This document shows positions 1 through 5,175 of a DNA stretch of 8,743 nt, in pieces; position 1 is the first letter of the stretch; each line of letters begins with the position of its first letter. A program made the translations under genes and the position numbers. The notes beneath the pieces were generated by a model, which saw nothing but the letters and a program-made list of their open reading frames with translations, searched no databases and was not told where the DNA came from. This DNA is from Chloroflexota bacterium (GTDB taxonomy: Bacteria > Chloroflexota > Anaerolineae > Anaerolineales > Anaerolineaceae). The stretch is from positions 1-8,743 of the forward strand of contig JAAZPN010000188.1 in the NCBI GenBank assembly GCA_012797215.1, in the 5' to 3' direction.

Positions 1-178
1 AAGTAAAATAGCGTCGGGTTTTTTCGGCCTCTCCGCGGATAAATGAAGGTAGAAAATTATCTCGGGGGAGTAAGCCCGTGTGACTGCCATTCTTATCGTA
101 GGCGTGGCATCTCCGCAGAACAATGGGACGCCCACCCGCGGCCAGATGCGCACGCGCCGGGATGGCGCACTTTCAACC
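1..178. other. Gene-free upstream region
   Basis: No reading frame here has a recognisable product or ribosome-binding site. The first bases contain GCGTCGGG followed by a run of six T (13-26), which could be the right arm and U-tract of a terminator whose left arm lies before the window. That cannot be tested here. A small GCGCC/GGCGC inverted repeat (154-158 and 164-168) sits just upstream of the promoter of the next gene, about where a -35 element would be. A short plus-strand open frame starting at 123 overlaps the following gene in another frame and looks spurious. Confidence 0.4.
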
Positions 179-187
179 TGATATAAT
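179..187 (+). promoter_or_regulatory. Extended -10 promoter (TG-A-TATAAT)
   Basis: TATAAT at 182-187 is a perfect -10 hexamer preceded by TG and one base (179-181), the extended -10 arrangement. No good -35 is seen 16-18 bases upstream, which fits an extended -10 promoter. The expected transcription start is near 194, giving a leader of about 38 bases before the start codon at 232. It probably drives the three-gene operon ending with mutY. Confidence 0.65.
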
Positions 188-193
188 CATAAG

Positions 194-208
194 GTGGAAT
201 TATCCACA
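194..208 (+). promoter_or_regulatory. Leader hairpin/palindrome with perfect DnaA-box sequence
   Basis: GTGGA-ATTA-TCCAC (194-207) is a perfect 5-bp inverted repeat with a 4-base spacer, lying right at the predicted transcript start. Its right half lies within TTATCCACA (200-208), identical to the consensus DnaA box. It may be a 5'-end RNA hairpin, an operator, or a DnaA site near +7 to +15. The sequence alone does not choose between these. Confidence 0.4.
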
Positions 209-222
209 GCTTATTGTTTTTT

Positions 223-228
223 GGAGGA
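223..228 (+). promoter_or_regulatory. Ribosome-binding site GGAGGA deciding the start at 232
   Basis: GGAGGA lies 3 bases before the ATG at 232 (4 bases from GGAGG). An in-frame TTG at 214 would place this site inside the coding region. The protein would also start ahead of the conserved M-E-I-V-W-Y-G-H-S-C N-terminus of the family. The ATG is therefore preferred. Confidence 0.75.
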
Positions 229-231
229 TTG

Positions 232-885
232 ATGGAAATCGTCTGGTATGGTCACTCCTGTTTTCGAATCAGCGAACGGGGCATGGGTTCTGTGGTCACG
301 GACCCCTTTGACGCGTCTGTGGCGGGTTACAACCCACTCAAACTAAAATCGGAAATCGTAACGATCAGCTGCGATGATCCGGTGCACAATTACAGCAAAG
401 CCGTCAAAGGGGATCCCTTGGTGATTGCCGGCCCCGGCGAATATGAAGTCGGCGGGGTATTCATCACCGGCATGCGCACCGTCTCGGAGAAGAAAGAAAG
501 CGATGGACTGCGCAACACGCTGTACATCATGGATTTTGGCACGCTGACCGTTGCGCACCTCGGCCGCGTCTCACACTCCCCTACCCAATCGGATATTGAA
601 TCCATGGGCTCGGTGAATATTGCGCTCGTGCCGGTCGGGGACGGCGCCAGTCTGAACGCGTCCAAAGCCGCGGAAGTCATCAGCATGCTTGAACCAAACA
701 TCGTCATTCCGATGTATTATGAGACCCCACAATCCAAACTGAACCTGGACCCCCTGAGCAAGTTCCTGAAGGAAATGGGCATTACGCAGCTTGAGACCCT
801 GGAATCCTATAAGATCAACAACGCCAACGCTTTCACGGAAGAAGAAACGCACGTCATCGCGCTTGATCCAAAAATTATGGCTTAA
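232..885 (+). CDS. Metallo-beta-lactamase-fold protein (UPF0173-like) with degenerate metal site
   Basis: This 217-residue protein resembles UPF0173/YtkL-type metallo-beta-lactamase-fold hydrolases. It has the N-terminal W-Y-G-H-S-C-F-R signature (5-12), T-D-P-F (23-26), G-P-G-E-Y-E-V-G-G (67-75), H-L-G (109-111), L-V-P-V-G (132-136) and an I-P-M-Y-Y segment (159-163). Length and order fit a single compact domain with no signal peptide. The metal site is unusual. Where the family has HxHxDH this protein reads S-C-D-D-P-V-H-N (46-53). H-L-G-D is H-L-G-R, and the His of the usual P-M-H-Y is Tyr162. Only His52 and His109 of the expected ligands seem to remain. The fold call is firm; hydrolase activity is doubtful, and no substrate can be named. 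It is the first gene of an operon, 6 bases ahead of the next. Confidence 0.8.
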   Translation: MEIVWYGHSCFRISERGMGSVVTDPFDASVAGYNPLKLKSEIVTISCDDPVHNYSKAVKGDPLVIAGPGEYEVGGVFITGMRTVSEKKESDGLRNTLYIMDFGTLTVAHLGRVSHSPTQSDIESMGSVNIALVPVGDGASLNASKAAEVISMLEPNIVIPMYYETPQSKLNLDPLSKFLKEMGITQLETLESYKINNANAFTEEETHVIALDPKIMA

Positions 886-891
886 GCAATT

Positions 892-1194
892 ATGAGCGTT
901 AAGATCCTTCTCACCTGGAATATCAAAGCCAACATGGAACAGGATTATTATGGTTTCATGGTTGGCCAGTTTTTGCCATGGATGAATCATAAAGAACTGG
1001 CCTTGACAGACGCCTGGGTAACCATCTTTGGCAACGAACCGCAAATTATGGTGGGAGTAATCATGCCTGACCTGGCCGCCGCCCGCGATCTGCTGAAATC
1101 CGAAGAGTGGCTTGACCTGCGGGACCAATTGCAGGAGTTTGTTGAGAATTACACCTGTAAAATCATCAGCCAAAAAGGCGCGTTCCAACTCTGA
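892..1194 (+). CDS. Conserved small protein of unknown function, possible dimeric alpha/beta-barrel
   Basis: This is a 100-residue cytoplasmic protein with no signal peptide or membrane segment. It begins with a hydrophobic strand (I-L-L-T-W-N-I, 5-11) and a probable helix (M-E-Q-D-Y-Y-G-F). Next come a strand-like A-W-V-T-I-F-G (41-47) and I-M-V-G-V-I (52-57), then an acidic helix (59-85) containing S-E-E-W-L-D-L. The strand-helix-strand-strand-helix order and size resemble ferredoxin-like dimeric alpha/beta-barrel (ABM-type) proteins, but this is inferred from pattern only. No catalytic motif is visible. The gene starts 6 bases after the upstream stop without a clear ribosome-binding site. 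Its TGA shares one base with the mutY ATG, so it is probably translated by coupling within the operon. Confidence 0.7.
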   Translation: MSVKILLTWNIKANMEQDYYGFMVGQFLPWMNHKELALTDAWVTIFGNEPQIMVGVIMPDLAAARDLLKSEEWLDLRDQLQEFVENYTCKIISQKGAFQL

Positions 1195-2249
1195 TGTCCG
1201 CTATTGCCGCGCCGCTGCTCGCTTGGTACGATAAAAACGCCAGGGAACTCCCCTGGCGTTCTGATACCAACCCATACCGCACCTGGGTGTCTGAAATTAT
1301 GCTTCAACAGACCCAAGTGGAGACGGTAATCCCCTATTTCGAGCGTTTCATCCGCCGCTTTCCGGACCTGAAAAGCCTGGCGAGCGCTTCCCAGGCAGAA
1401 GTGCTGCAGGAGTGGGAAGGGTTAGGGTATTACACCCGCGCGCGCAACCTGCACAAGTGCGCGCAGCTGCTCTGTTCGGAATTCAACTGCCAGCTGCCCG
1501 CCGATTTGGAGGCCTTGCGGAAGCTGCCCGGCATCGGGCGCTATACTGCTGGCGCGATCGCGTCCATCGCGTTTGGCCTCCCCGCCCCTGCCTTGGACGC
1601 GAATATCCGCCGGGTGCTCGCGCGCCTGTTGGAGCTGCGCGAACCCGCCGGCTCCCGGACCGGAGAAAAAACTTTATGGGAGGCCGCCGAGCGATTTCTC
1701 CCCAGCACGCGGTTTGGCGATTATAACCAGGCATTGATGGAACTCGGCGCGCTGGTCTGCAAGCCGAGCGCGCCTGCGTGCGGGGATTGTCCTCTGCGGG
1801 GTCAGTGCCTGGCTTATGCCAACGGCAGTCAAACCGAGCTGCCTGTACGCGCGCTAAAGCCCACGGTTCCTCACTACACTGTCACTGCCGCGGTGATTCG
1901 CAAAGGCGAGGAAGTGCTCATCGCGCAGCGCCCGCAGCGCGGCCTGTTGGCGGGCTTATGGGAATTCCCGGGCGGGAAACTTGAGCCTGGGGATGCCGAC
2001 CTGCCCGCCTGCCTTAGGCGCGAAATTCTGGAGGAATTGGGGGTGGAAATCCAGGTGGGCGCACTCTTGGGCGTCTACAAGCACGCCTATACGCATTTTC
2101 GCATCACCCTGCATGCCTTTGCCTGCGCCCTGCTCCCCGGCCAGCTAATCCCAGGCTCAGAAACGGTGCGTTGGGTGCAGCCCACGGAGCTGCCGGGCTT
2201 TGCCATGGGCAAAGTTGACCGCCTGATTGCGCGTAATCTGCAAACCTGA
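1194..2249 (+). CDS. mutY: A/G-specific adenine DNA glycosylase MutY
   Basis: MutY removes adenine mispaired with 8-oxoguanine in base-excision repair. The 351-residue protein has the full architecture. The N-terminal glycosylase domain has the catalytic Glu in S-E-I-M-L-Q-Q-T-Q-V (Glu34, matching E. coli Glu37). It also has the helix-hairpin-helix L-P-G-I-G-R-Y-T-A-G (111-120) and the catalytic Asp135 in L-D-A-N-I-R-R-V. Cys189, 196, 199 and 205 form the C-x6-C-x2-C-x5-C iron-sulphur loop. The C-terminal half (about 227-350) is the MutT-like 8-oxoG-recognition domain. It has F-P-G-G-K-L-E-P-G (258-266), a well-kept R-E-I-L-E-E-L-G-V (276-284) and Y-T-H (299-301) at the position of the FSH loop. 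The spacing before R-E is one residue longer than a standard Nudix box, and Asp replaces the usual Glu. The ATG overlaps the preceding stop by one base (TGATG). It is the last gene of the operon. Confidence 0.96.
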   Translation: MSAIAAPLLAWYDKNARELPWRSDTNPYRTWVSEIMLQQTQVETVIPYFERFIRRFPDLKSLASASQAEVLQEWEGLGYYTRARNLHKCAQLLCSEFNCQLPADLEALRKLPGIGRYTAGAIASIAFGLPAPALDANIRRVLARLLELREPAGSRTGEKTLWEAAERFLPSTRFGDYNQALMELGALVCKPSAPACGDCPLRGQCLAYANGSQTELPVRALKPTVPHYTVTAAVIRKGEEVLIAQRPQRGLLAGLWEFPGGKLEPGDADLPACLRREILEELGVEIQVGALLGVYKHAYTHFRITLHAFACALLPGQLIPGSETVRWVQPTELPGFAMGKVDRLIARNLQT

Positions 2250-2270
2250 AAGGCTTTTTAACGGCCTTTC
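2248..2270 (+). other. Weak stem-loop at the mutY stop codon
   Basis: GAAAGGC (2248-2254) can pair with GCCTTTC (2264-2270) around a 9-base loop, starting inside the mutY stop codon. No T-run follows on either strand, so it is a poor intrinsic terminator. It may protect the 3' end of the transcript. Confidence 0.25.
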
Positions 2271-2389
2271 ACTAATTAAGCATGCATCTGCTCCGCGCCA
2301 CCGCAAAATTATTTGCCTCACCAAACTACACCAATTATTATCAAGATTTTTCGAGCTTGAATTAGCGCGCATTTCAGCGCCGAGATAAC

Positions 2390-2422
2390 AAAAAGTTTAC
2401 AAACAATCTCGTAAACTTTTTT
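2390..2422. terminator. Bidirectional terminator between mutY and upp
   Basis: AAAAAGTTTAC (2390-2400) and GTAAACTTTTT (2411-2421) form a perfect 11-bp stem around a 10-base loop. Each strand ends its stem in a T-run (TTTTTT on plus, TTTTT on minus). It lies between two convergent genes, 140 bases after mutY and about 30 bases beyond the upp stop. The stem is AT-rich, so efficiency is uncertain. Confidence 0.65.
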
Positions 2423-2451
2423 CGTAGTGTTCGGATTATCAATAGTAAAAA

Positions 2452-3075
2452 TTAGGTCCCGAACTGCCTGTCCCCCGCGTCCCCCAGCCCAGGCAAAATA
2501 TAGCCGTGTTCATTCAGGCGTTCATCGACAGCCGCGATATGAATCGGCACATCCGGATGAGCGCTGTGCAGCCGCTCTATCCCTTCTGGCGCCGCGATCA
2601 GGCCAACGAACTTTATCCTTCCCACGCCCCACTTCTTGAGGATATCCACTGTGGCGACTGCTGAACCTCCGGTTGCCAGCATAGGGTCCAAAATAAGGCA
2701 TACTGAAACTGTTGGCTCCACCGGCAGGCGGTTGTAGTATGCCACTGGTTTCAGCGTCTTTTCGTCGCGGTAAAGGCCGATGTGCCACACTTCCGCGCCC
2801 GGCATCAGGTCCCACACGCCTTCCACCATTCCCAACCCTGCCCGCAATACCGGCACCAAGCCGATACGGTCGATCAGCGCTACCCCGTTCGTCATTGTGA
2901 GAGGAGTCTGCACCTCAATTGGCTGGACGGCCAAATCCAAAGTGGCTTCATACGCCAACATGGCAGCCAGTTCCCGCACTAACTCACGGAATTTTTTTGG
3001 TTCTGTGCGCACGTCGCGCAGACGGGTGAGTTTGGCCGCGATCAGGGGGTGGGTTGAGGGGTAGACATTATTCAT
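2452..3075 (-). CDS. upp: Uracil phosphoribosyltransferase
   Basis: Upp makes UMP from uracil and PRPP in pyrimidine salvage. The 207-residue length matches the family (E. coli 208). Diagnostic segments are H-P-L-I-A-A-K-L (9-16), [10 protein letters not shown] (74-83) and I-G-L-Y-R-D-E (99-105). The PRPP loop is [12 protein letters not shown] (127-138), and the C-terminal uracil-binding stretch is [17 protein letters not shown]. The minus-strand ATG has GGAGG (CCTCC at 3083-3087 on plus) 7 bases upstream. It is the second gene of a minus-strand pair, 24 bases after a small membrane protein, and ends near the 2390-2422 terminator. No deviation from the family is seen. Confidence 0.97.
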   Translation of the reverse strand: MNNVYPSTHPLIAAKLTRLRDVRTEPKKFRELVRELAAMLAYEATLDLAVQPIEVQTPLTMTNGVALIDRIGLVPVLRAGLGMVEGVWDLMPGAEVWHIGLYRDEKTLKPVAYYNRLPVEPTVSVCLILDPMLATGGSAVATVDILKKWGVGRIKFVGLIAAPEGIERLHSAHPDVPIHIAAVDERLNEHGYILPGLGDAGDRQFGT

Positions 3076-3099
3076 CGCGAGACCTCCAGTAATTTTTCA

Positions 3100-3504
3100 T
3101 CAGGATGTTTTATTTCTGAGCAATGCTAGCGACCAGAGCAGCGCCGCGCTGATCAACAGAAGCTCAAAGCGCTTCAGGTCAGCTTTCAGGCGGAAGTACA
3201 TCATCACAGGAACCGCCGTCAGCGCGAGAGCCTGCGCCGCTTTTTGCCAGCCCGCGCGCGGCAGTTCCTTCACGCGTGTGGAACCCAAAGCCCGCAGCAG
3301 GATTAAAGTGACCTCCAGAACCCAGCCCATGCTGATAAGCCATAAGGAGGGCTCAGCAGCGCCTTGAGTCAGCCCCAAAACCGCGCCAATCATGAATAAC
3401 ACGTACGCGCACAAATACCAGAACATCGCGCTCCTCTGCAGCAGCTTCGTTACCGGGTAATTATACTTCTGAGAAAGGCGCCTGGGGTGTTTGCTCGTGC
3501 TCAT
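3100..3504 (-). CDS. Small hydrophobic membrane protein, unknown function
   Basis: This 134-residue protein matches no family I recognise. The basic N-terminus (K5, R8, R9, K13, K20, R24) is followed by hydrophobic segments at about 28-46, 53-71, 89-105 and 112-129, suggesting three or four membrane helices with the N-terminus inside. The loop after the second helix (72-88) is basic, consistent with a cytoplasmic position. The short loop R-L-K-A-D-L-K-R (105-112) is also basic, which conflicts with four regular helices; the third may be peripheral. There is no signal peptide or catalytic motif. It precedes upp by 24 bases and is probably co-transcribed. It is far too small to be a UraA-type uracil permease. 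The start is the only good ATG before the first helix, but no clear ribosome-binding site precedes it. Confidence 0.65.
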   Translation of the reverse strand: MSTSKHPRRLSQKYNYPVTKLLQRSAMFWYLCAYVLFMIGAVLGLTQGAAEPSLWLISMGWVLEVTLILLRALGSTRVKELPRAGWQKAAQALALTAVPVMMYFRLKADLKRFELLLISAALLWSLALLRNKTS

Positions 3505-3665
3505 AACCAGGCAAGAAGCGGGGGCCCCAAGGCGTCCTTTCTAACAAAGCGGCCCGGGCACCCGCCAATGGCACCACACTCCAGCAATTATGCTATCCAT
3601 CCTTTCGTTTTGTAGTAAAGCAAACCTTCTATGCCCATTATTTCCGCGCGCGCGCAGGTCTGTCA
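3505..3665. other. Divergent intergenic region
   Basis: This gap separates the minus-strand membrane protein/upp pair from the plus-strand nuclease/deacetylase pair, so it should hold promoters for both. On the minus strand CATAAT (plus 3587-3592) is the best -10-like hexamer, without a convincing -35. On the plus strand the best -10-like sequence lies just after this region, close to the next start codon. A CG-alternating run (CGCGCGCGCGC, 3645-3655) is the other visible feature. No RNA gene is recognised. Confidence 0.35.
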
Positions 3666-3682
3666 GGCGGTAAAATTACGCC
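3666..3682 (+). promoter_or_regulatory. -10-like TAAAAT inside an imperfect palindrome, adjacent to the start codon
   Basis: TAAAAT (3671-3676) ends 7 bases before the ATG at 3684, the spacing expected if transcription starts at the A of the ATG (a leaderless mRNA). It lies in an imperfect palindrome GGC-g-GTAA-AA-TTAC-GCC (3666-3682, one unpaired base). There is no close Shine-Dalgarno sequence. The nearest purine-rich match (AGGCGG, 3665-3670) is 13 bases from the ATG. No consensus -35 is seen. Confidence 0.35.
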
Positions 3683-3683
3683 A

Positions 3684-4163
3684 ATGCAGTGGATCATAGA
3701 CGGACACAACCTGATTCCGCACCTGCGCGGATTCTCCCTGGCGGACCTGGACGACGAGCAGGCCTTGATTGACCTGCTTGGGCGCTTTTGCCGGGCGAAG
3801 CGAGACCGCGTGCTGGTGTTTTTTGACCGCGCCCAAAGCGGACGCGCGGGAGAGCAGAAACATGGGGCGGTGCGGGCGGTATTTGTCCCACAGTCCAGCA
3901 GCGCGGACGCGGCCATCGCTACCTACCTGCACAAGCAAGGAGCCCGGGCTAAAAATGATACCCTGGTTAGTTCTGACCGGACGGTACAGGCATCGGCCCG
4001 CGCGCATCATCTTCAGGTCATATCATCTCCGGATTTTGCCAGCAAAATTACAGCCGCGCTAAGCTCTCCGTCCGTGCCCGCCGAGCCAGAGACAACACTC
4101 AGCGCGGACGAACTGCGGATGTGGGAACAAATGTTTAAATCCGGCAAAGTTGACGACGAATGA
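3684..4163 (+). CDS. NYN-domain endoribonuclease, YacP/Rae1-like
   Basis: This 159-residue protein fits the YacP-type NYN (PIN-like) nuclease family. A Bacillus member, Rae1, cuts mRNA in translating ribosomes. Conserved acidic positions of the PIN-like site are visible: I-I-D-G-H-N-L-I (Asp6, Asn9) at the N-terminus, V-F-F-D (Asp48) after the second strand, S-S-A-D-A-A-I (Asp75), and V-S-S-D-R (Asp98). The C-terminal tail (about 138-155, L-S-A-D-E-L-R-M-W-E-Q-M-F) is a predicted helix typical of these proteins. Length is slightly below Bacillus Rae1 (about 170). There is no signal or membrane segment, so it acts in the cytoplasm. Its TGA overlaps the next ATG as ATGA, implying coupled translation with the PIG-L deacetylase. 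Family is fairly certain; the RNA target is not known. Confidence 0.85.
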   Translation: MQWIIDGHNLIPHLRGFSLADLDDEQALIDLLGRFCRAKRDRVLVFFDRAQSGRAGEQKHGAVRAVFVPQSSSADAAIATYLHKQGARAKNDTLVSSDRTVQASARAHHLQVISSPDFASKITAALSSPSVPAEPETTLSADELRMWEQMFKSGKVDDE

Positions 4164-5047
4164 GAGCCATGAGGAATCTCAAACCTATGCGAAACACGAA
4201 ACTTGCAGCCCCAATCAAAATTCTCGCGGTCCTGGCACATCCGGATGACGAAGCCTTTGGAATGGGAGGCACCCTTGCCCATTATGCCAAACAAGGCGCG
4301 CAGGTAACCCTGATTTGCGCGACCCTTGGAGAAGCCGGAGAAGTGGACCCCGCCCTTCTTTTGAACGGGCAGACCATTGCCGGGCTGCGGGAGCAGGAAC
4401 TGCGCTGCTCCGCGGACGCGCTCGGGCTGAAAGAAGTCATTTTGCTCGGATATCGTGATTCCGGGATGCAGGGGTCACCCGATAACGCCCACCCAAACGC
4501 GCTGGCTGCTCAAGCGCTGGAGGAAGTTGTCCAAAAAATCGCGGTACGCATGCGCGCGCTGCAGCCGGATATTGTTCTCACCTTTGACCCCTACGGCGGA
4601 TACGGCCATCCCGACCATATCCGGGTTCATGAAGCCGCAAAGCTTGCATTCCAACAACTACGAGACGAACTGCCAGCAGACACCCAACGCCCTTTTTCAC
4701 GGCTTTATTATCACGTAATGCCGCTCGGTTTTCTGCGCGCCGCGATTTTTATGATGCGGCTAAAAGGACAAGACCCTCGCAAAGCCGGCGCCAATGGGGA
4801 TATCGACCTGGTGGCGATTTCCTCAAACCGTTATGCCACGCACGCGCGCGTCAATTACAAGGACAGCGCCGACGCGCAAGCTCGGGCGTTCGCTTGCCAT
4901 GCCAGCCAGGGCGGCGCGCGGCGCGCGAAAGGCCTTGCAGCGCTGGTGGAACGCTTGTTCATGCCCCGGGTGGACCACTTTATCCAGGCTTACCCGACAC
5001 CAGAGCCCGGCGCGAGACGTCAGCGCGACCTGCTGTGGGGCTTGTGA
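4160..5047 (+). CDS. PIG-L/LmbE-family N-deacetylase
   Basis: PIG-L family enzymes are zinc-dependent and remove acetyl groups from N-acetylglucosamine-type sugars or conjugates (GlcNAc-PI, MshB, BshB, Mca). Visible motifs are A-H-P-D-D-E (26-31) and H-P-D-H (150-153). By analogy with MshB, His27, Asp30 and His153 would bind zinc and Asp29 would be the base. Others are G-E-A-G-E (57-61), G-Y-R-D-S-G-M (97-103) and F-D-P-Y-G-G-Y-G-H-P-D-H. At 295 residues it is in the MshB/Mca size range rather than the shorter BshB range, but the substrate cannot be assigned. Three in-frame ATGs are possible. The one at 4160 overlaps the upstream stop (ATGA). The one at 4187 has GAGGA 11 bases upstream and starts closer to the conserved core. 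No signal peptide is seen. Confidence 0.9.
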   Translation: MRAMRNLKPMRNTKLAAPIKILAVLAHPDDEAFGMGGTLAHYAKQGAQVTLICATLGEAGEVDPALLLNGQTIAGLREQELRCSADALGLKEVILLGYRDSGMQGSPDNAHPNALAAQALEEVVQKIAVRMRALQPDIVLTFDPYGGYGHPDHIRVHEAAKLAFQQLRDELPADTQRPFSRLYYHVMPLGFLRAAIFMMRLKGQDPRKAGANGDIDLVAISSNRYATHARVNYKDSADAQARAFACHASQGGARRAKGLAALVERLFMPRVDHFIQAYPTPEPGARRQRDLLWGL

Positions 5048-5121
5048 GCATTTTCTGCGGTAACAGCACGCAGGGCGCTGGCAACTTCAGTATTTTCTAA
5101 TAGATTTCATATCAAAAAAAC

Positions 5122-5150
5122 TTGTCGCATTTCCTCTCTTCTTGTACAAT
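5122..5150 (+). promoter_or_regulatory. Promoter of the CarH-like regulator gene
   Basis: TTGTCG (5122-5127, 4 of 6 to consensus) and TACAAT (5145-5150, 5 of 6) are separated by exactly 17 bases. The predicted transcript start is near 5157, leaving a leader of about 19 bases before the ATG at 5176. The -10 is embedded in the inverted repeat at 5142-5160. Confidence 0.65.
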
Positions 5151-5160
5151 TGGTGTACAA
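5142..5160. promoter_or_regulatory. Putative CarH/LitR-type operator TTGTACA-N5-TGTACAA
   Basis: A perfect 7-bp inverted repeat (5142-5148 and 5154-5160) with a 5-base spacer overlaps the -10 and the expected transcript start. Because TGTACA is itself palindromic, it is also a direct repeat with an 11-bp period. Known CarH operators use T-n-n-A-C-A elements at 11-bp spacing, and TGTACA-containing sites are reported for LitR-type regulators. Autoregulation by the adjacent gene is inferred. Confidence 0.6.
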
Positions 5161-5175
5161 AGAAATGAGCGGAAA

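Noticed and set aside
214..231. TTG start extending the MBL-fold protein by six residues
   Set aside because: The strong GGAGGA site would fall inside the gene, and family members begin at the M-E-I-x-W-Y-G-H-S-C motif.
571..1188. Long minus-strand open frame (205 codons) antisense to the MBL-fold gene and the small protein gene
   Set aside because: It lies opposite two well-supported genes, its product matches no family, and it looks like a product of codon bias on the sense strand.
3645..3655. CG-alternating run as a Z-DNA or regulatory element
   Set aside because: Short GCGCGC runs recur throughout the coding regions of this window, so this one is not distinctive.
5048..5100. Stem CTGCG/CGCAG (5055-5059 and 5069-5073) as a terminator after the PIG-L gene
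   Set aside because: It has only 5 bp, a 9-base loop and no following T-run, so it is not a supported terminator.
5122..5175. TTG start extending the CarH-like protein by 18 residues
   Set aside because: The stretch overlaps the predicted -35, -10 and operator, and the added residues precede the normal MerR N-terminus without similarity to it.
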